DNA of 64,000 bases from Bacteroidota bacterium (GCA_017860295.1 JAFNAS010000001.1:248001-312000); one strand, 5' to 3'. Shown: positions 8,589-16,823, counted from the first letter of the stretch. Notes: a model not told the origin generated them from the letters alone. Program-made: numbers and translations.

Positions 8589-11500
8589 ATGAAACACAAA
8601 TTGATCGGAATTGCCTGCGCAATTCTATGCGGACTCACTTTTACGGCGTTCAAACCGGCGCCTCAAAAAACAAAAATTCCTATTTATCTGAACACGGCCT
8701 ACTCTTTTGACGAACGGGCCGCCGACCTTGTCTCGCGGCTTACCCTCGAAGAGAAGGAGAGCCTCTTGGGAAACAACATGGCTCCTGTGCCACGGCTTGG
8801 CATCCATGCCTTCAATGTCTGGAGCGAAGCACTGCACGGGGTATCTTTCGGATTTACAAACGGATCGAATTCTCCCTGCTCGTTTTCAAACAGCGCAGCC
8901 CTCGGGTCGGCATGGGATCCGTTCCTGATGCAACGGGAAGCCGCCGTCATTGCAGACGAAGCCCGGGCACTCAATTCCCCCGTCATTACAGGACTCACCT
9001 ACTACTCTCCCGTGGTAGAACCTATCCGTGACCCGCGATGGGGACGAACCGGAGAGTCTTACGGAGAAGATCCCTTCCTCGTATCGCAGATCGCAAGCGG
9101 ATTTGTAAAAGGGATGATGGGTAACGACCCGACCTACCTCAAAACAGTTCCCTGCGGCAAACACTATTTTGCAAACAACTCCGAATTCAACCGACACGAC
9201 GGCAACTCGGTGATGGATGGACGCGATATGCGGGAATTTTATATCTCCCCTTACAAGCACCTGATCGAACAAGACAAGTTACCCTCCATCATGTCCTCCT
9301 ACAACTCGGTGAACGGTGTGCCGACCTCCGCCAGTAAATTCTATCTCGACACCATTGCACGCCGGACGTACGGTCTGAAAGGATACATCACCGGGGACTG
9401 CTCGGCGGTAGAGGAGATCTACACGAGCCACCATTATGCCAAAACACCGGAAGAGGCGGCTGCCATGGGACTGAAAGCCGGAGTGGACATCGACTGCGGA
9501 AGCGTATACCAACGAAGTGCCATCAAAGCGCTCAATCAGGGCTTAATCTCGGTTGCCGACATCGACAAGGCATTGGTAAATATATTTGCCATCCGTATGC
9601 GTATCGGCGAGTTCGATCCGTCCGCAAAAGTACCTTATGCTCTCTATCCGAAAGAATTGGTCGGTTCGAAAGCTCACCTGGAGCTTGCCAGAGAGGTGGC
9701 AACCAAAACTCCCGTTCTGCTCAAAAACGACAACAGCACCAAAACGAGCCAAAAGATATTGCCTCTCAATCCGTCCGGGTTGAAGAAAATCGCGCTGATC
9801 GGGCCGCAAGCCGACAAGGTAGAGCTCGGCCCCTATTCGGGCAGACCGGCCAAAGAAAACATGGTCTCTCCGTATGCCGGCATCAAAAAATACATTTCCG
9901 CGAAAGGACTCCCGACCGAAGTATTGCTCTCTTCGGGTGGCAATACGGCAAGCAAAAGTAACCTGCTCTATATCGCAGGCTTCGAACTTCGCAAAACCAA
10001 TGGTACCGTAACTAAATACGATGCCACCAAATTCAGCTCTTCGTCCAAAGGAATCACTACCGGTTCGGGCATGGGCACCGAATTTCAGGTACGATCGATC
10101 GATGACGGTTCGTGGACTGCCTACGAAAATGTCGATCTGACGGAGGTCGATACGATCGGCATCAGCCTGAACATTCTTACCGAGGGCGGAATTATCGAAG
10201 CCCGGGTCGGTTCGCCGGAAGGAAATCTGCTGACCACCCTGAACGCCACCGTCGCTGCCGGATTCAAAGCTGGCGGCCCTTACGGCGGAGGTAAACTGAC
10301 CAAAGTGAAGGTAAACAAACTGGGGTTGAACGGGCTTCAGACACTCTATTTGGTATACAAAGCCCCTGCCGATGCCAAAGTGGACGAACAGGCCATTGCA
10401 ACTGCGGCTTCGTCCGATGCTGCCGTCGTGTTTGTAGGAACGGACGAAAACACCGCTACCGAGGAGGCCGACCGGCTCTCGCTGGTACTGCCCGGTAATC
10501 AGGTGGATCTGATCAAAGCGGTGGCCGCGGTCAATCCGAATACCATCGTGGTGATGCAAACGTTGGGATGCGTTGAAGTGGAAGAGTTCAAAAACCTGCA
10601 GAATATCCCCGGCATCATCTGGGTGGGTTACAACGGACAGGTGCAGGGCGAAGCCATTGCCGACATTCTTTTCGGCGATGCAAACCCGGGCGGTAAGCTG
10701 AACGGAACCTGGTACAAATCGGTGAAGGACCTGCCGGACATTACCGATTACACCCTCCGGGGTGGTAATGGTAAAAACGGCCGTACCTTCTGGTATTTCA
10801 ACAAGGATGTTTCGTACGAATTTGGTTACGGATTGTCCTATACGACGTTCAAATACGGCAATTTCAAAATCAGTAAAAACAGCATCACGCCGCACGACAA
10901 GATCACGGTGAGTGTCGATGTTACCAACACCGGAAATTGCGACGGCGACGAGGTGGTGCAGGTATACATGAGAACTCCGGACAGTCCGGCGGCTTTGCAA
11001 CGCCCCATCAAACGACTGAAAGGGTTCCAACGGGTAACCATCCCCAGAGGCCAGACAAAAACGGTCAATATCGACATCAACTGTGCCGACCTCTGGTTCT
11101 GGGACATGGAGCACAACCGGATAACTTTCGATCAGGGCAACTACCTGTTTGAAATCGGAGCCTCTTCCAAAGATATTAAGGGTACCGTTTCGGCCACGAT
11201 GAACGGAAGCTTCAAACCGGAACTGAAGGTGGTGGTTGCCGATTGCAACACCGTTGTACTGAAAAACGGAGCTACCACACAAACCAGCGTAACAGCGGCC
11301 ATGACCGACGACAGTTTTTACGACATTGCCAGGGCAAAGATTGTCTACACCAGCAACAATCCCACCGTGGCAACCGTCGACAGCAAAGGAGTGGTTACAG
11401 CCAAAGCGTCGGGTGTTGCAACCATTACCGCAGCGGTAACGGTAGACAACAAAACCGTAGCAGGCAGCTATCCCATCAAAGTCGTTCCCGATCTGAATCC

Positions 11501-12425
11501 GGTTTCAATCACCGTGAACAAGAAAATGATACCGGGCTTTAACGTTGCCACCATGCAATACAGCTACCTGCAAGGAAAGCCATCTGCCAAAGCGCCGGTG
11601 GTAAGTGCCGCGCCCTCCGACCCGGAGATCGTGGTTGAAACAGTACAGGCAAAAGGAGTTCCGGGAACGGCTGCCGTATCGTTGACGGATTACAACACCT
11701 TTGAGACCAAAGAGTACGCCGTGAATTTCGGCATCCAATCGACCAGCGATGAATTCGATGGCAACGCGTTGAACAAACAGTGGCATTGGGTACGTGAAAA
11801 CGCATCTCAATGGAACCTCTCGAAGAAGGCAGGTTCGTTGACCATTACCAGCGGCAAAGGTGACATTACCGAAGCAAGCAATAATGCCGAAAACATTTTG
11901 TTGCAAAGCGCCAATACCGACTGGACGATAGAGTCAAAGCTCGTCTGTTCGCGCAAACCATCCGGATTCGCTCAGAACGCCGGAGTGGTGGCGTATCAGG
12001 ATGACAACAACTTTGTGAAATTAGCCTACAGAGCCGGTGGTGGCGGACGAAGAGGCATGATGAGACCCGGCGCAGGCGAACAACCGGGCTCGGTAGAGTT
12101 GTCGGTAGAGAGCAACGGAAGCCAAAAATCGGCTGTAACCCTCAGCTTGGAGGGAATTATAAAGAGCGACAACACGCTGATTCTAAAATTAGTAAAGAAG
12201 GGAGCCGTCTATACCGCATCGTGCTCTGCCGACGGCATCAATTTCAAACCCGTCGGAACGGCTGAAGTGGTGCTGAAAGATATTCAAAGCGGAGTGATGG
12301 TCTGCGACGGCGTTGCATCGGGCCGCATGGCAGCTTTTTCCAGAATGCAGCAGGCTCCTCAACCGACCACGCCATTTGAAGTTTCATTCGACTATTTCCG
12401 AATCACTAATAACGGGCTGAAATAA
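8589..12425 (+). CDS. multidomain GH3 glycosidase (beta-glucosidase/beta-xylosidase type)
   Basis: A 1278-aa exported enzyme with a signal peptide at residues 1-20. The GH3 N-domain (about 30-330) has RDPRWGRTGESYGEDPFL and the nucleophile Asp270 in YITGDCSAV. The GH3 C-domain (about 370-770) appears to hold a CBM6-like insert (about 465-600). After it come an Fn3-like domain (about 775-860), a Big_2-like Ig domain (about 885-965) and a C-terminal concanavalin-like domain (about 1045-1278, DEFDGNALNKQW) like the tail of some GH43 beta-xylosidases. The frame is open back to a TTG at 8481; the ATG at 8589 starts the signal peptide. A terminator follows. A paralogue of the same architecture lies at 41692-45516. 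Confidence 0.93.
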   Translation: MKHKLIGIACAILCGLTFTAFKPAPQKTKIPIYLNTAYSFDERAADLVSRLTLEEKESLLGNNMAPVPRLGIHAFNVWSEALHGVSFGFTNGSNSPCSFSNSAALGSAWDPFLMQREAAVIADEARALNSPVITGLTYYSPVVEPIRDPRWGRTGESYGEDPFLVSQIASGFVKGMMGNDPTYLKTVPCGKHYFANNSEFNRHDGNSVMDGRDMREFYISPYKHLIEQDKLPSIMSSYNSVNGVPTSASKFYLDTIARRTYGLKGYITGDCSAVEEIYTSHHYAKTPEEAAAMGLKAGVDIDCGSVYQRSAIKALNQGLISVADIDKALVNIFAIRMRIGEFDPSAKVPYALYPKELVGSKAHLELAREVATKTPVLLKNDNSTKTSQKILPLNPSGLKKIALIGPQADKVELGPYSGRPAKENMVSPYAGIKKYISAKGLPTEVLLSSGGNTASKSNLLYIAGFELRKTNGTVTKYDATKFSSSSKGITTGSGMGTEFQVRSIDDGSWTAYENVDLTEVDTIGISLNILTEGGIIEARVGSPEGNLLTTLNATVAAGFKAGGPYGGGKLTKVKVNKLGLNGLQTLYLVYKAPADAKVDEQAIATAASSDAAVVFVGTDENTATEEADRLSLVLPGNQVDLIKAVAAVNPNTIVVMQTLGCVEVEEFKNLQNIPGIIWVGYNGQVQGEAIADILFGDANPGGKLNGTWYKSVKDLPDITDYTLRGGNGKNGRTFWYFNKDVSYEFGYGLSYTTFKYGNFKISKNSITPHDKITVSVDVTNTGNCDGDEVVQVYMRTPDSPAALQRPIKRLKGFQRVTIPRGQTKTVNIDINCADLWFWDMEHNRITFDQGNYLFEIGASSKDIKGTVSATMNGSFKPELKVVVADCNTVVLKNGATTQTSVTAAMTDDSFYDIARAKIVYTSNNPTVATVDSKGVVTAKASGVATITAAVTVDNKTVAGSYPIKVVPDLNPVSITVNKKMIPGFNVATMQYSYLQGKPSAKAPVVSAAPSDPEIVVETVQAKGVPGTAAVSLTDYNTFETKEYAVNFGIQSTSDEFDGNALNKQWHWVRENASQWNLSKKAGSLTITSGKGDITEASNNAENILLQSANTDWTIESKLVCSRKPSGFAQNAGVVAYQDDNNFVKLAYRAGGGGRRGMMRPGAGEQPGSVELSVESNGSQKSAVTLSLEGIIKSDNTLILKLVKKGAVYTASCSADGINFKPVGTAEVVLKDIQSGVMVCDGVASGRMAAFSRMQQAPQPTTPFEVSFDYFRITNNGLK

Positions 12426-12437
12426 AAAACAGTCACC

Positions 12438-12480
12438 TTCAGCATCGGTTGTTTTCAAAACAGCCGATGCTGAAATTTTA
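12438..12480 (+). terminator. terminator after the GH3 gene
   Basis: TTCAGCATCGG (12438-12448) and CCGATGCTGAA (12464-12474), with TGTTTT/AAAACA extending the stem, followed by ATTTTA. It begins 13 bp after the stop codon. Confidence 0.85.
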
Positions 12481-12482
12481 TA

Positions 12483-12598
12483 GCTATCCGCATAATGACC
12501 TAAGGTGGCTTTTTACGCCAAAGGCGTAACCCAATCTCCGTCGGGATTTATCCCGACGTTATTATTGGGATAACACCTCCGAAGCTTAGCGGATAATC
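12483..12598. repeat. multi-branched palindromic intergenic element
   Basis: Nested inverted repeats: outer TATCCGC/GCGGATA; then AGGTG/CACCT; then two inner arms, TTACGCC-AAA-GGCGTAA and CCCAAT/ATTGGG enclosing CGTCGGGAT/ATCCCGACG. It fills most of the gap between the GH3 terminator and the next gene. It could be a non-autonomous palindromic repeat or a structured RNA leader. Confidence 0.55.
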
Positions 12599-12600
12599 AT

Positions 12601-12608
12601 TAATTTTG
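12601..12608 (+). promoter_or_regulatory. candidate -7 box for the beta-propeller gene
   Basis: TAATTTTG matches TAnnTTTG, 23 bp before the ATG at 12631. No convincing -33 box is visible; the region upstream is the palindromic element. Confidence 0.35.
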
Positions 12609-12630
12609 TAAACCCTACGATACACTTGTT

Positions 12631-13581
12631 ATGACCCTACGAAACCTGTTTTTTCTCACCTGTAGCCTCTTTTTCGTTCATTGCACCGTCAGCGTAGCGG
12701 CAAACAGTGCCGAAGCCAATCGACCCAAAGGGTACAATGCCGTGGTAGCCTATGGCGACGGATTTGTGGTTACCGGTTCGGAAGGGAGAATCGACCGGCT
12801 CTCTAAGGCGGGGGCAGTTATCCAGTCGGAAAAGTTTGCAGGAATCGAATTCAACGCGCTGGTGGCACACGACCAGACGATCGTAGTCGCCGGAGAGAAA
12901 GGCACCCTGATGGTTTCGTCAAACAACGGCGGGTTCAAACCCATCGACAGCGGGACGGATAAAACCATTCATACCCTTGTTTTCTTCAACAACAAGATTA
13001 TTGCCGGAACCGATCAGGGAGAACTTTTAGTGGGGACAGAAAATGGCTCGTTCAATAAAATTCAGCTGGCGCTGAAGGGAAATATCGTTTCGTTGTCTGC
13101 CAACAGCTCGGTATGTTACGGCGTGACCGACGAGGGAGAGATTATTCATTCGAAAGACGGGGTACAGTGGGAGATTCTCAATTTCAATGCACTCTATGCC
13201 GGCTATTACAAACCCTGTTCGTTTACCCGGGTACTCGCGGTGGATAGCAGGATTGCAGTAGCGGGAAAACGCGAGGACGGCGCGCCGGTACTCTTCTTTT
13301 CAACACAGGGCAACGTGTGGACCGACCGCAAGCTCGATTACTCGGACGACGAGAGGCAAATGAGCAGTCCGACCGAGGCCCTCAACGACATTTACTACTA
13401 CTATCCCGACGATCTCTATCTCCTTGCCTGCGACAAAGGATTTATGATGCAGATCCCCTCCTGTTCGCACTGCAACAAACTGATCCCGATCGGCACCGAC
13501 GATCTGCGCTGCATGGCTTTCAATAACAATGTATTGCTCTGTGCCGGATCGAACTACAGCATCAAAGCCGTCGATATGTGA
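12631..13581 (+). CDS. secreted beta-propeller-like protein of unknown function
   Basis: A 316-aa protein with a Sec signal peptide (about residues 1-24). The rest is made of repeated blade-like strands of the type xxNALVAHDQTIVVAGEKGTL, IIAGTDQGELLVG and GVTDEGEIIHSKDGVQW, resembling YCF48/BNR-type beta-propellers. Two CxxC-like Cys (CSHCN) lie near residue 279. No catalytic motif is recognised. Its last 60 bp (13522-13582) recur at 13679-13739 with a REP element in between, so the 3' end has been the site of a rearrangement. It has its own promoter-like box and is separated from the GH3 gene by a terminator. Confidence 0.7.
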   Translation: MTLRNLFFLTCSLFFVHCTVSVAANSAEANRPKGYNAVVAYGDGFVVTGSEGRIDRLSKAGAVIQSEKFAGIEFNALVAHDQTIVVAGEKGTLMVSSNNGGFKPIDSGTDKTIHTLVFFNNKIIAGTDQGELLVGTENGSFNKIQLALKGNIVSLSANSSVCYGVTDEGEIIHSKDGVQWEILNFNALYAGYYKPCSFTRVLAVDSRIAVAGKREDGAPVLFFSTQGNVWTDRKLDYSDDERQMSSPTEALNDIYYYYPDDLYLLACDKGFMMQIPSCSHCNKLIPIGTDDLRCMAFNNNVLLCAGSNYSIKAVDM

Positions 13582-13739
13582 TGGTAAATTTTATAAGTTT
13601 CTCTTTTGCATTTTTTTGTGCCGGATCACAGATCCTTGTACTCCATTCCGTCGTCGGATTGCAAATCCGACGAGACAGAATAACAATGTACTGCTCTGTG
13701 CCGGATCGAACTACAGCATCAAAGCCGTCGATATGTGAT
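13522..13739 (+). repeat. 61-bp direct duplication of the propeller gene 3' end
   Basis: 13522-13582 and 13679-13739 are the same 61 bases apart from one T/C difference, so the residues VLLCAGSNYSIKAVDM and their stop are present twice. The 96 bp between the copies contains REP1. Both the gene tail and the REP contain GTGCCGGATC, which could have been the recombining microhomology. Confidence 0.85.
13618..13676 (+). repeat. REP-like palindrome 1 (forward)
   Basis: A GCCGGATCACAGATCC hairpin head, a CTTGTACTCCATTCCG linker and the palindrome GTCGGATTGCAAATCCGAC. It is a member of a six-copy family around the RAYT gene. Confidence 0.8.
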
Positions 13740-13770
13740 TACAAATCCTCTCATCGTAATCGAAGATCGC

Positions 13771-13825
13771 GTCCCGCCGGATTTGCAATCCGACGACGGC
13801 AATGAGTATTAGGATTTGTAATCCG
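13771..13825 (-). repeat. REP-like palindrome 2 (reverse)
   Basis: The same element in reverse orientation: GTCCCGCCGGATTTGCAATC, then a short linker and AGGATTTGTAATCCG. It pairs with REP1 as an inverted couple. Confidence 0.78.
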
Positions 13826-13886
13826 TTACTATATCCAGTTATTTACTGGTCACTATTCAAGAATATCGCTATCGTTTTTAATCGTT

Positions 13887-13939
13887 ACCGGATCGAAGAT
13901 CCTTATACTCCAACGGCGACGGATCGCAGATCCGCCGAT
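13887..13939 (+). repeat. REP-like palindrome 3 (forward, diverged)
   Basis: CCGGATCGAAGATCC head, TTATACTCCAACGGC linker, then GACGGATCGCAGATCCGCC replacing the usual second palindrome. The stem is kept while the arm sequence differs. Confidence 0.7.
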
Positions 13940-13964
13940 ACAACTATTCATTGTATATCTTCTC

Positions 13965-14019
13965 GTCCCGTCGGATTTGCAATCCGACGACGGTAAAGAG
14001 TATTAGGATTTGTAATCCG
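13965..14019 (-). repeat. REP-like palindrome 4 (reverse)
   Basis: GTCCCGTCGGATTTGCAATC, then CGACGACGG and AGGATTTGTAATCCG, ending 13 bp from the RAYT stop codon. Confidence 0.78.
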
Positions 14020-14032
14020 ATAAATTTGACAA

Positions 14033-14575
14033 TTATACCACCACTACAGGCAACAACCCTTTTCCACCGGCATAGTCGATAGCCGAACTATACCGATATT
14101 CGTGAGAATGATTTACTATTTCTGCCTTGACGGGATTGTTGTGAATGTACTCCATCTTTTGCTCGAAATAGTCGTTTAAGAATACCTCCTGAATGTCGGT
14201 TCCTTCCTGCCAAAATCTGTAGTTCTTTATCTTTTTATCGTTCCGACCGCTAAATTCAAACCGATCGAGCATCCATTCTCTCCGGCTTTCCGTTACTTCG
14301 CGTTGTAAGGTGTCGATCAGTTTTTTGCTGGTGTATTTCTTAAAATCGCGCACAATATCGGATACTGTGTTTTCTCCGGTAACTCCGATCAGCAAATGAA
14401 GATGATTGGTCATCAATACCCAGGCATAGATTTCCATACCTTTGTTTTGTATGCAATAATCTAAGGATTCCAATACAATATGCTTATATACCGGACGAGA
14501 AAACAGATCGACCCAATCTACTACCGTTGTAGTAACAAAGTAAACTTTCCCATTTATTCGGTGTTGAATATTCAT
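14033..14575 (-). CDS. REP-associated tyrosine transposase (RAYT, Y1_Tnp family)
   Basis: A 180-aa Y1-type single-strand DNA transposase. The HUH metal-binding motif is HLHLLI within MTNHLHLLIGV (about residues 55-65), and the probable catalytic Tyr is in FKKYTSKKLI (about residue 81). C-terminal FWQEGTDIQEV and MEYIHNNPVKAEIV are typical of RAYTs. These domesticated transposases nick and move REP palindromes and usually exist as single chromosomal genes without TnpB. That fits here: REP4 lies directly after the stop and REP5 directly before the start, in inverted orientation. The ATG at 14575 gives the full fold. The gene looks intact. Confidence 0.9.
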   Translation of the reverse strand: MNIQHRINGKVYFVTTTVVDWVDLFSRPVYKHIVLESLDYCIQNKGMEIYAWVLMTNHLHLLIGVTGENTVSDIVRDFKKYTSKKLIDTLQREVTESRREWMLDRFEFSGRNDKKIKNYRFWQEGTDIQEVFLNDYFEQKMEYIHNNPVKAEIVNHSHEYRYSSAIDYAGGKGLLPVVVV

Positions 14576-14594
14576 AAGCTTTGTATTTTATTTT

Positions 14595-14654
14595 GCCGGA
14601 TCACAGATCCTTATACTCCATTCCGTCGTCGGATTGCAAATCCGACGGGACGGG
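14595..14654 (+). repeat. REP-like palindrome 5 (forward)
   Basis: GCCGGATCACAGATCC head, TTATACTCCATTCCGTC linker and the CGGATTGCAAATCCG palindrome. The 60 bases are identical to REP6 1.2 kb away. It starts 20 bp upstream of the RAYT start codon. Confidence 0.85.
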
Positions 14655-14679
14655 CTACGCCGAATCTGGGACATAAATT

Positions 14680-15768
14680 TTATTTATGTTTTGTAACAAT
14701 TTTGATTACTCCATCCGAACAGTTTTCTCCTTTGTGAGAAGGTTCAATAATTTCAATCTTTTGAACAGCTTCAGGCTGCAAAGCGAATAGTTTTTGCTGA
14801 AGGGAGGGATTTCTACCTACAGCAACGCCATCCAGTTTATATTCCGCAAAAGGATGCCTAAAAATCCAGTTATGGGTCTGTTTATGAATGTATTTTAAGC
14901 CTTTATGCGTTTGTTCATTGGTGGTAAAACGAATGATACCGCTAAAATGAAGTGTACCTTCACAGTCTGTTATCTCTTTTTTCTCCATATCGACACTAAC
15001 CACCAGACTCATATCAACATCATCGACATTACGAGTGTATTGTGCCACCCCATCAATAATATGTAACGGTTCCGTTTCATTCTCTGGCATCGTGTCTACC
15101 GGAAGACGAAGTGTTTGACTGATGTCGAAATAAAAACCTTTGATTCCCGTTTCGTTTTCTCCCACTTCCAAGTAATCACAATTCGAATCGGTAAGAGTCT
15201 GTTGACCTACAGAATGATAACCCAATGCTTTTAGTAAGCTATATTCATGATTGATGGCAACAACGTGCCATGCCGTCTTTTCTGTCAATCCGTCACCTGA
15301 CGAAAGAATCGTGGCCAGCACCATTTCATATTGTTTTTTATATCGATGCGCCTCCCCATCGTTTCCAGTCTTTAAAAGAGCCTCCGACAACAAGAAAAGA
15401 TCGTCAGGATTAAAGGGAAACTTGCGCAAACACTCTTTTTCATACCCAATCAGGACTTTGTATTCCTCCTTCGAAAGCACTTCCGCTTTCAAGAGTTTTT
15501 GCACTGACTCCGGGACAGAGGCAAACTGACGTGGATTATAGGCATGCGATAATGAAAAGCCATAATAGAGCATCTGATAATCTTTGGGGGATAAAGTCGT
15601 GTCACCTCTCTGGTAGCGATCAAATAATACCGGATAGTAATATTGCGAAGTAGAATCGTTAGTGGCTGCTTCTATTCTTCTGTATTCGGGGGGCTGAAAA
15701 GAAGTTTTTTGAGCTGATACAGTAATAGTTGCCAGACAACAAAAAAATACGAATAAAAATATTTTCAT
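14680..15768 (-). CDS. exported DUF4919-like protein with a TonB-plug-like C-terminal tail
   Basis: A 362-aa protein with a Sec signal peptide (residues 1-19, ending VSAQ). Residues about 40-200 resemble DUF4919, a Bacteroidota family with YQRGDTTLSPKDYQMLYYG and helical TPR-like content (FPFNPDDLFLLSEALLKTG). The last 60 residues (LDGVAVG, PEAVQKIEIIEPSHKGEN, SDGVIKIVTK) look like the plug signature of TonB-dependent receptors, also found as tails on other Bacteroidota proteins. The function is unknown. It lies between the RAYT gene and REP6, with REP6 directly upstream of its start. Family call from memory of the pattern. Confidence 0.6.
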   Translation of the reverse strand: MKIFLFVFFCCLATITVSAQKTSFQPPEYRRIEAATNDSTSQYYYPVLFDRYQRGDTTLSPKDYQMLYYGFSLSHAYNPRQFASVPESVQKLLKAEVLSKEEYKVLIGYEKECLRKFPFNPDDLFLLSEALLKTGNDGEAHRYKKQYEMVLATILSSGDGLTEKTAWHVVAINHEYSLLKALGYHSVGQQTLTDSNCDYLEVGENETGIKGFYFDISQTLRLPVDTMPENETEPLHIIDGVAQYTRNVDDVDMSLVVSVDMEKKEITDCEGTLHFSGIIRFTTNEQTHKGLKYIHKQTHNWIFRHPFAEYKLDGVAVGRNPSLQQKLFALQPEAVQKIEIIEPSHKGENCSDGVIKIVTKHK

Positions 15769-15790
15769 ATATCAGATGGTTAATATTTTT

Positions 15791-15850
15791 GCCGGATCAC
15801 AGATCCTTATACTCCATTCCGTCGTCGGATTGCAAATCCGACGGGACGGG
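15791..15850 (+). repeat. REP-like palindrome 6 (forward)
   Basis: The 60 bp are identical by eye to REP5. It sits 23 bp upstream of the start of the minus-strand DUF4919-like gene. Confidence 0.85.
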
Positions 15851-15900
15851 AAAGGCTGGAGCCTTGCTTTTATCTCCGACGTAGGCAGAGCCTACGCCTA
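15851..15900. other. two short perfect hairpins next to REP6
   Basis: AAGGCT-GG-AGCCTT (15852-15865) and GTAGGC-AGA-GCCTAC (15881-15895). They lie between REP6 and the stop of the AbiTii-like gene, and could be transcript-end structures or part of the repeat family. Confidence 0.45.
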
Positions 15901-15913
15901 ACCAGAATTGATT

Positions 15914-16768
15914 TTAGATTATACTTTTTATGCATTCCATTATTATTGGAATATTGTCATATAAACCTCGTGCAGCAACAGCAGCAGAGACTTTTGAAAA
16001 CCAGCTCAAGACTTTTTCTTTTAAGATTTTCTTATTGGGTTCTTGTTCAATATCTTTCAACTCATCGATATATTGCTCTTCCACACCACATTCTTTTAAC
16101 TTGTCATAATCAATGAGATTTTGATAAATAGTTTGTTCTATATTATTTCCGGAAGCAACATTGTTCCCATTTCCATAAATATTATTTGTAATGATACTTT
16201 GAACTGTTTCGGAATTTTCTTTTGTCATCGTGTAATCATTGATTAAATTTGGAAATTCCCGGTCTAATTTCAATAAAGTATCAATTAATTTCTGTTTTGT
16301 CAAGTTAAGAATATGACTTAGCTGAGAAAACTGCATTATTCTATGAACTTCTATTAATTGAGGTTCGTGAGCCATTTCTCGAAACATTTTGACAATGTTT
16401 TGTGGAATATTTTCATAACCTGTATTACTCTTCGCTTCTTGAATATTTACTTCTAAGATAGAAACACTTTGAAAAATATTCATCTCATAGAGAGAAAATT
16501 TTCCTTTAAACATTGTATCCAATGCAGAGGTCTCCATAGGGATAGTTCTTCTTCCTTCAAATGGTACATTTATTACAGCCTGCAACTCACAAGGAATGAT
16601 TCTATAAGAGGGAAGAATATCGAGGCTTGAGTAACCATTCAATTCATTATCAATCCACAATCTAAAATCCTCATTATTAATTTTATGGGCAATCAATTTG
16701 GCCCTTATAAGGGCTTGTGATAATGTTATATTATCATATGCAAGATCCGTTATCAATTTCTTTATCAT
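15914..16768 (-). CDS. AbiTii-domain protein (putative abortive-infection component)
   Basis: A 284-aa cytosolic protein without signal peptide. The N-terminal half (about residues 1-190) matches the AbiTii pattern: LITDLAYDNITLSQALIRAK, then FRLWIDNELNGYSS and LPSYRIIPCELQAV. AbiTii was named from an abortive phage-infection system in lactococci; its biochemistry is not well known. The C-terminal part (about 200-284) is an unassigned helical region with an Asn/Gly-rich hinge (NIYGNGNNVASGNN). The gene is AT-rich compared with its neighbours and lies between REP elements and a minisatellite, as expected for acquired DNA. No partner toxin or antitoxin gene is apparent. Confidence 0.7.
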   Translation of the reverse strand: MIKKLITDLAYDNITLSQALIRAKLIAHKINNEDFRLWIDNELNGYSSLDILPSYRIIPCELQAVINVPFEGRRTIPMETSALDTMFKGKFSLYEMNIFQSVSILEVNIQEAKSNTGYENIPQNIVKMFREMAHEPQLIEVHRIMQFSQLSHILNLTKQKLIDTLLKLDREFPNLINDYTMTKENSETVQSIITNNIYGNGNNVASGNNIEQTIYQNLIDYDKLKECGVEEQYIDELKDIEQEPNKKILKEKVLSWFSKVSAAVAARGLYDNIPIIMECIKSII

Positions 16769-16823
16769 ACTATTTTCAAGAATAATTATTATTTTTGATA
16801 TTATTCATTCAGACAGAGCTATG

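Noticed and set aside
9543-11282. 579-residue open frame on the minus strand inside the GH3 gene
   Set aside because: Entirely antisense to a well-supported GH3 coding region; no recognisable domain. Biased codon use in the sense gene leaves the opposite frame open.
14033-14575. IS200/IS605 insertion sequence
   Set aside because: The Y1 transposase has no TnpB and no IS ends; it is flanked by REP palindromes and has the FKKYTSK and YIHNNPVKA signatures of RAYTs.
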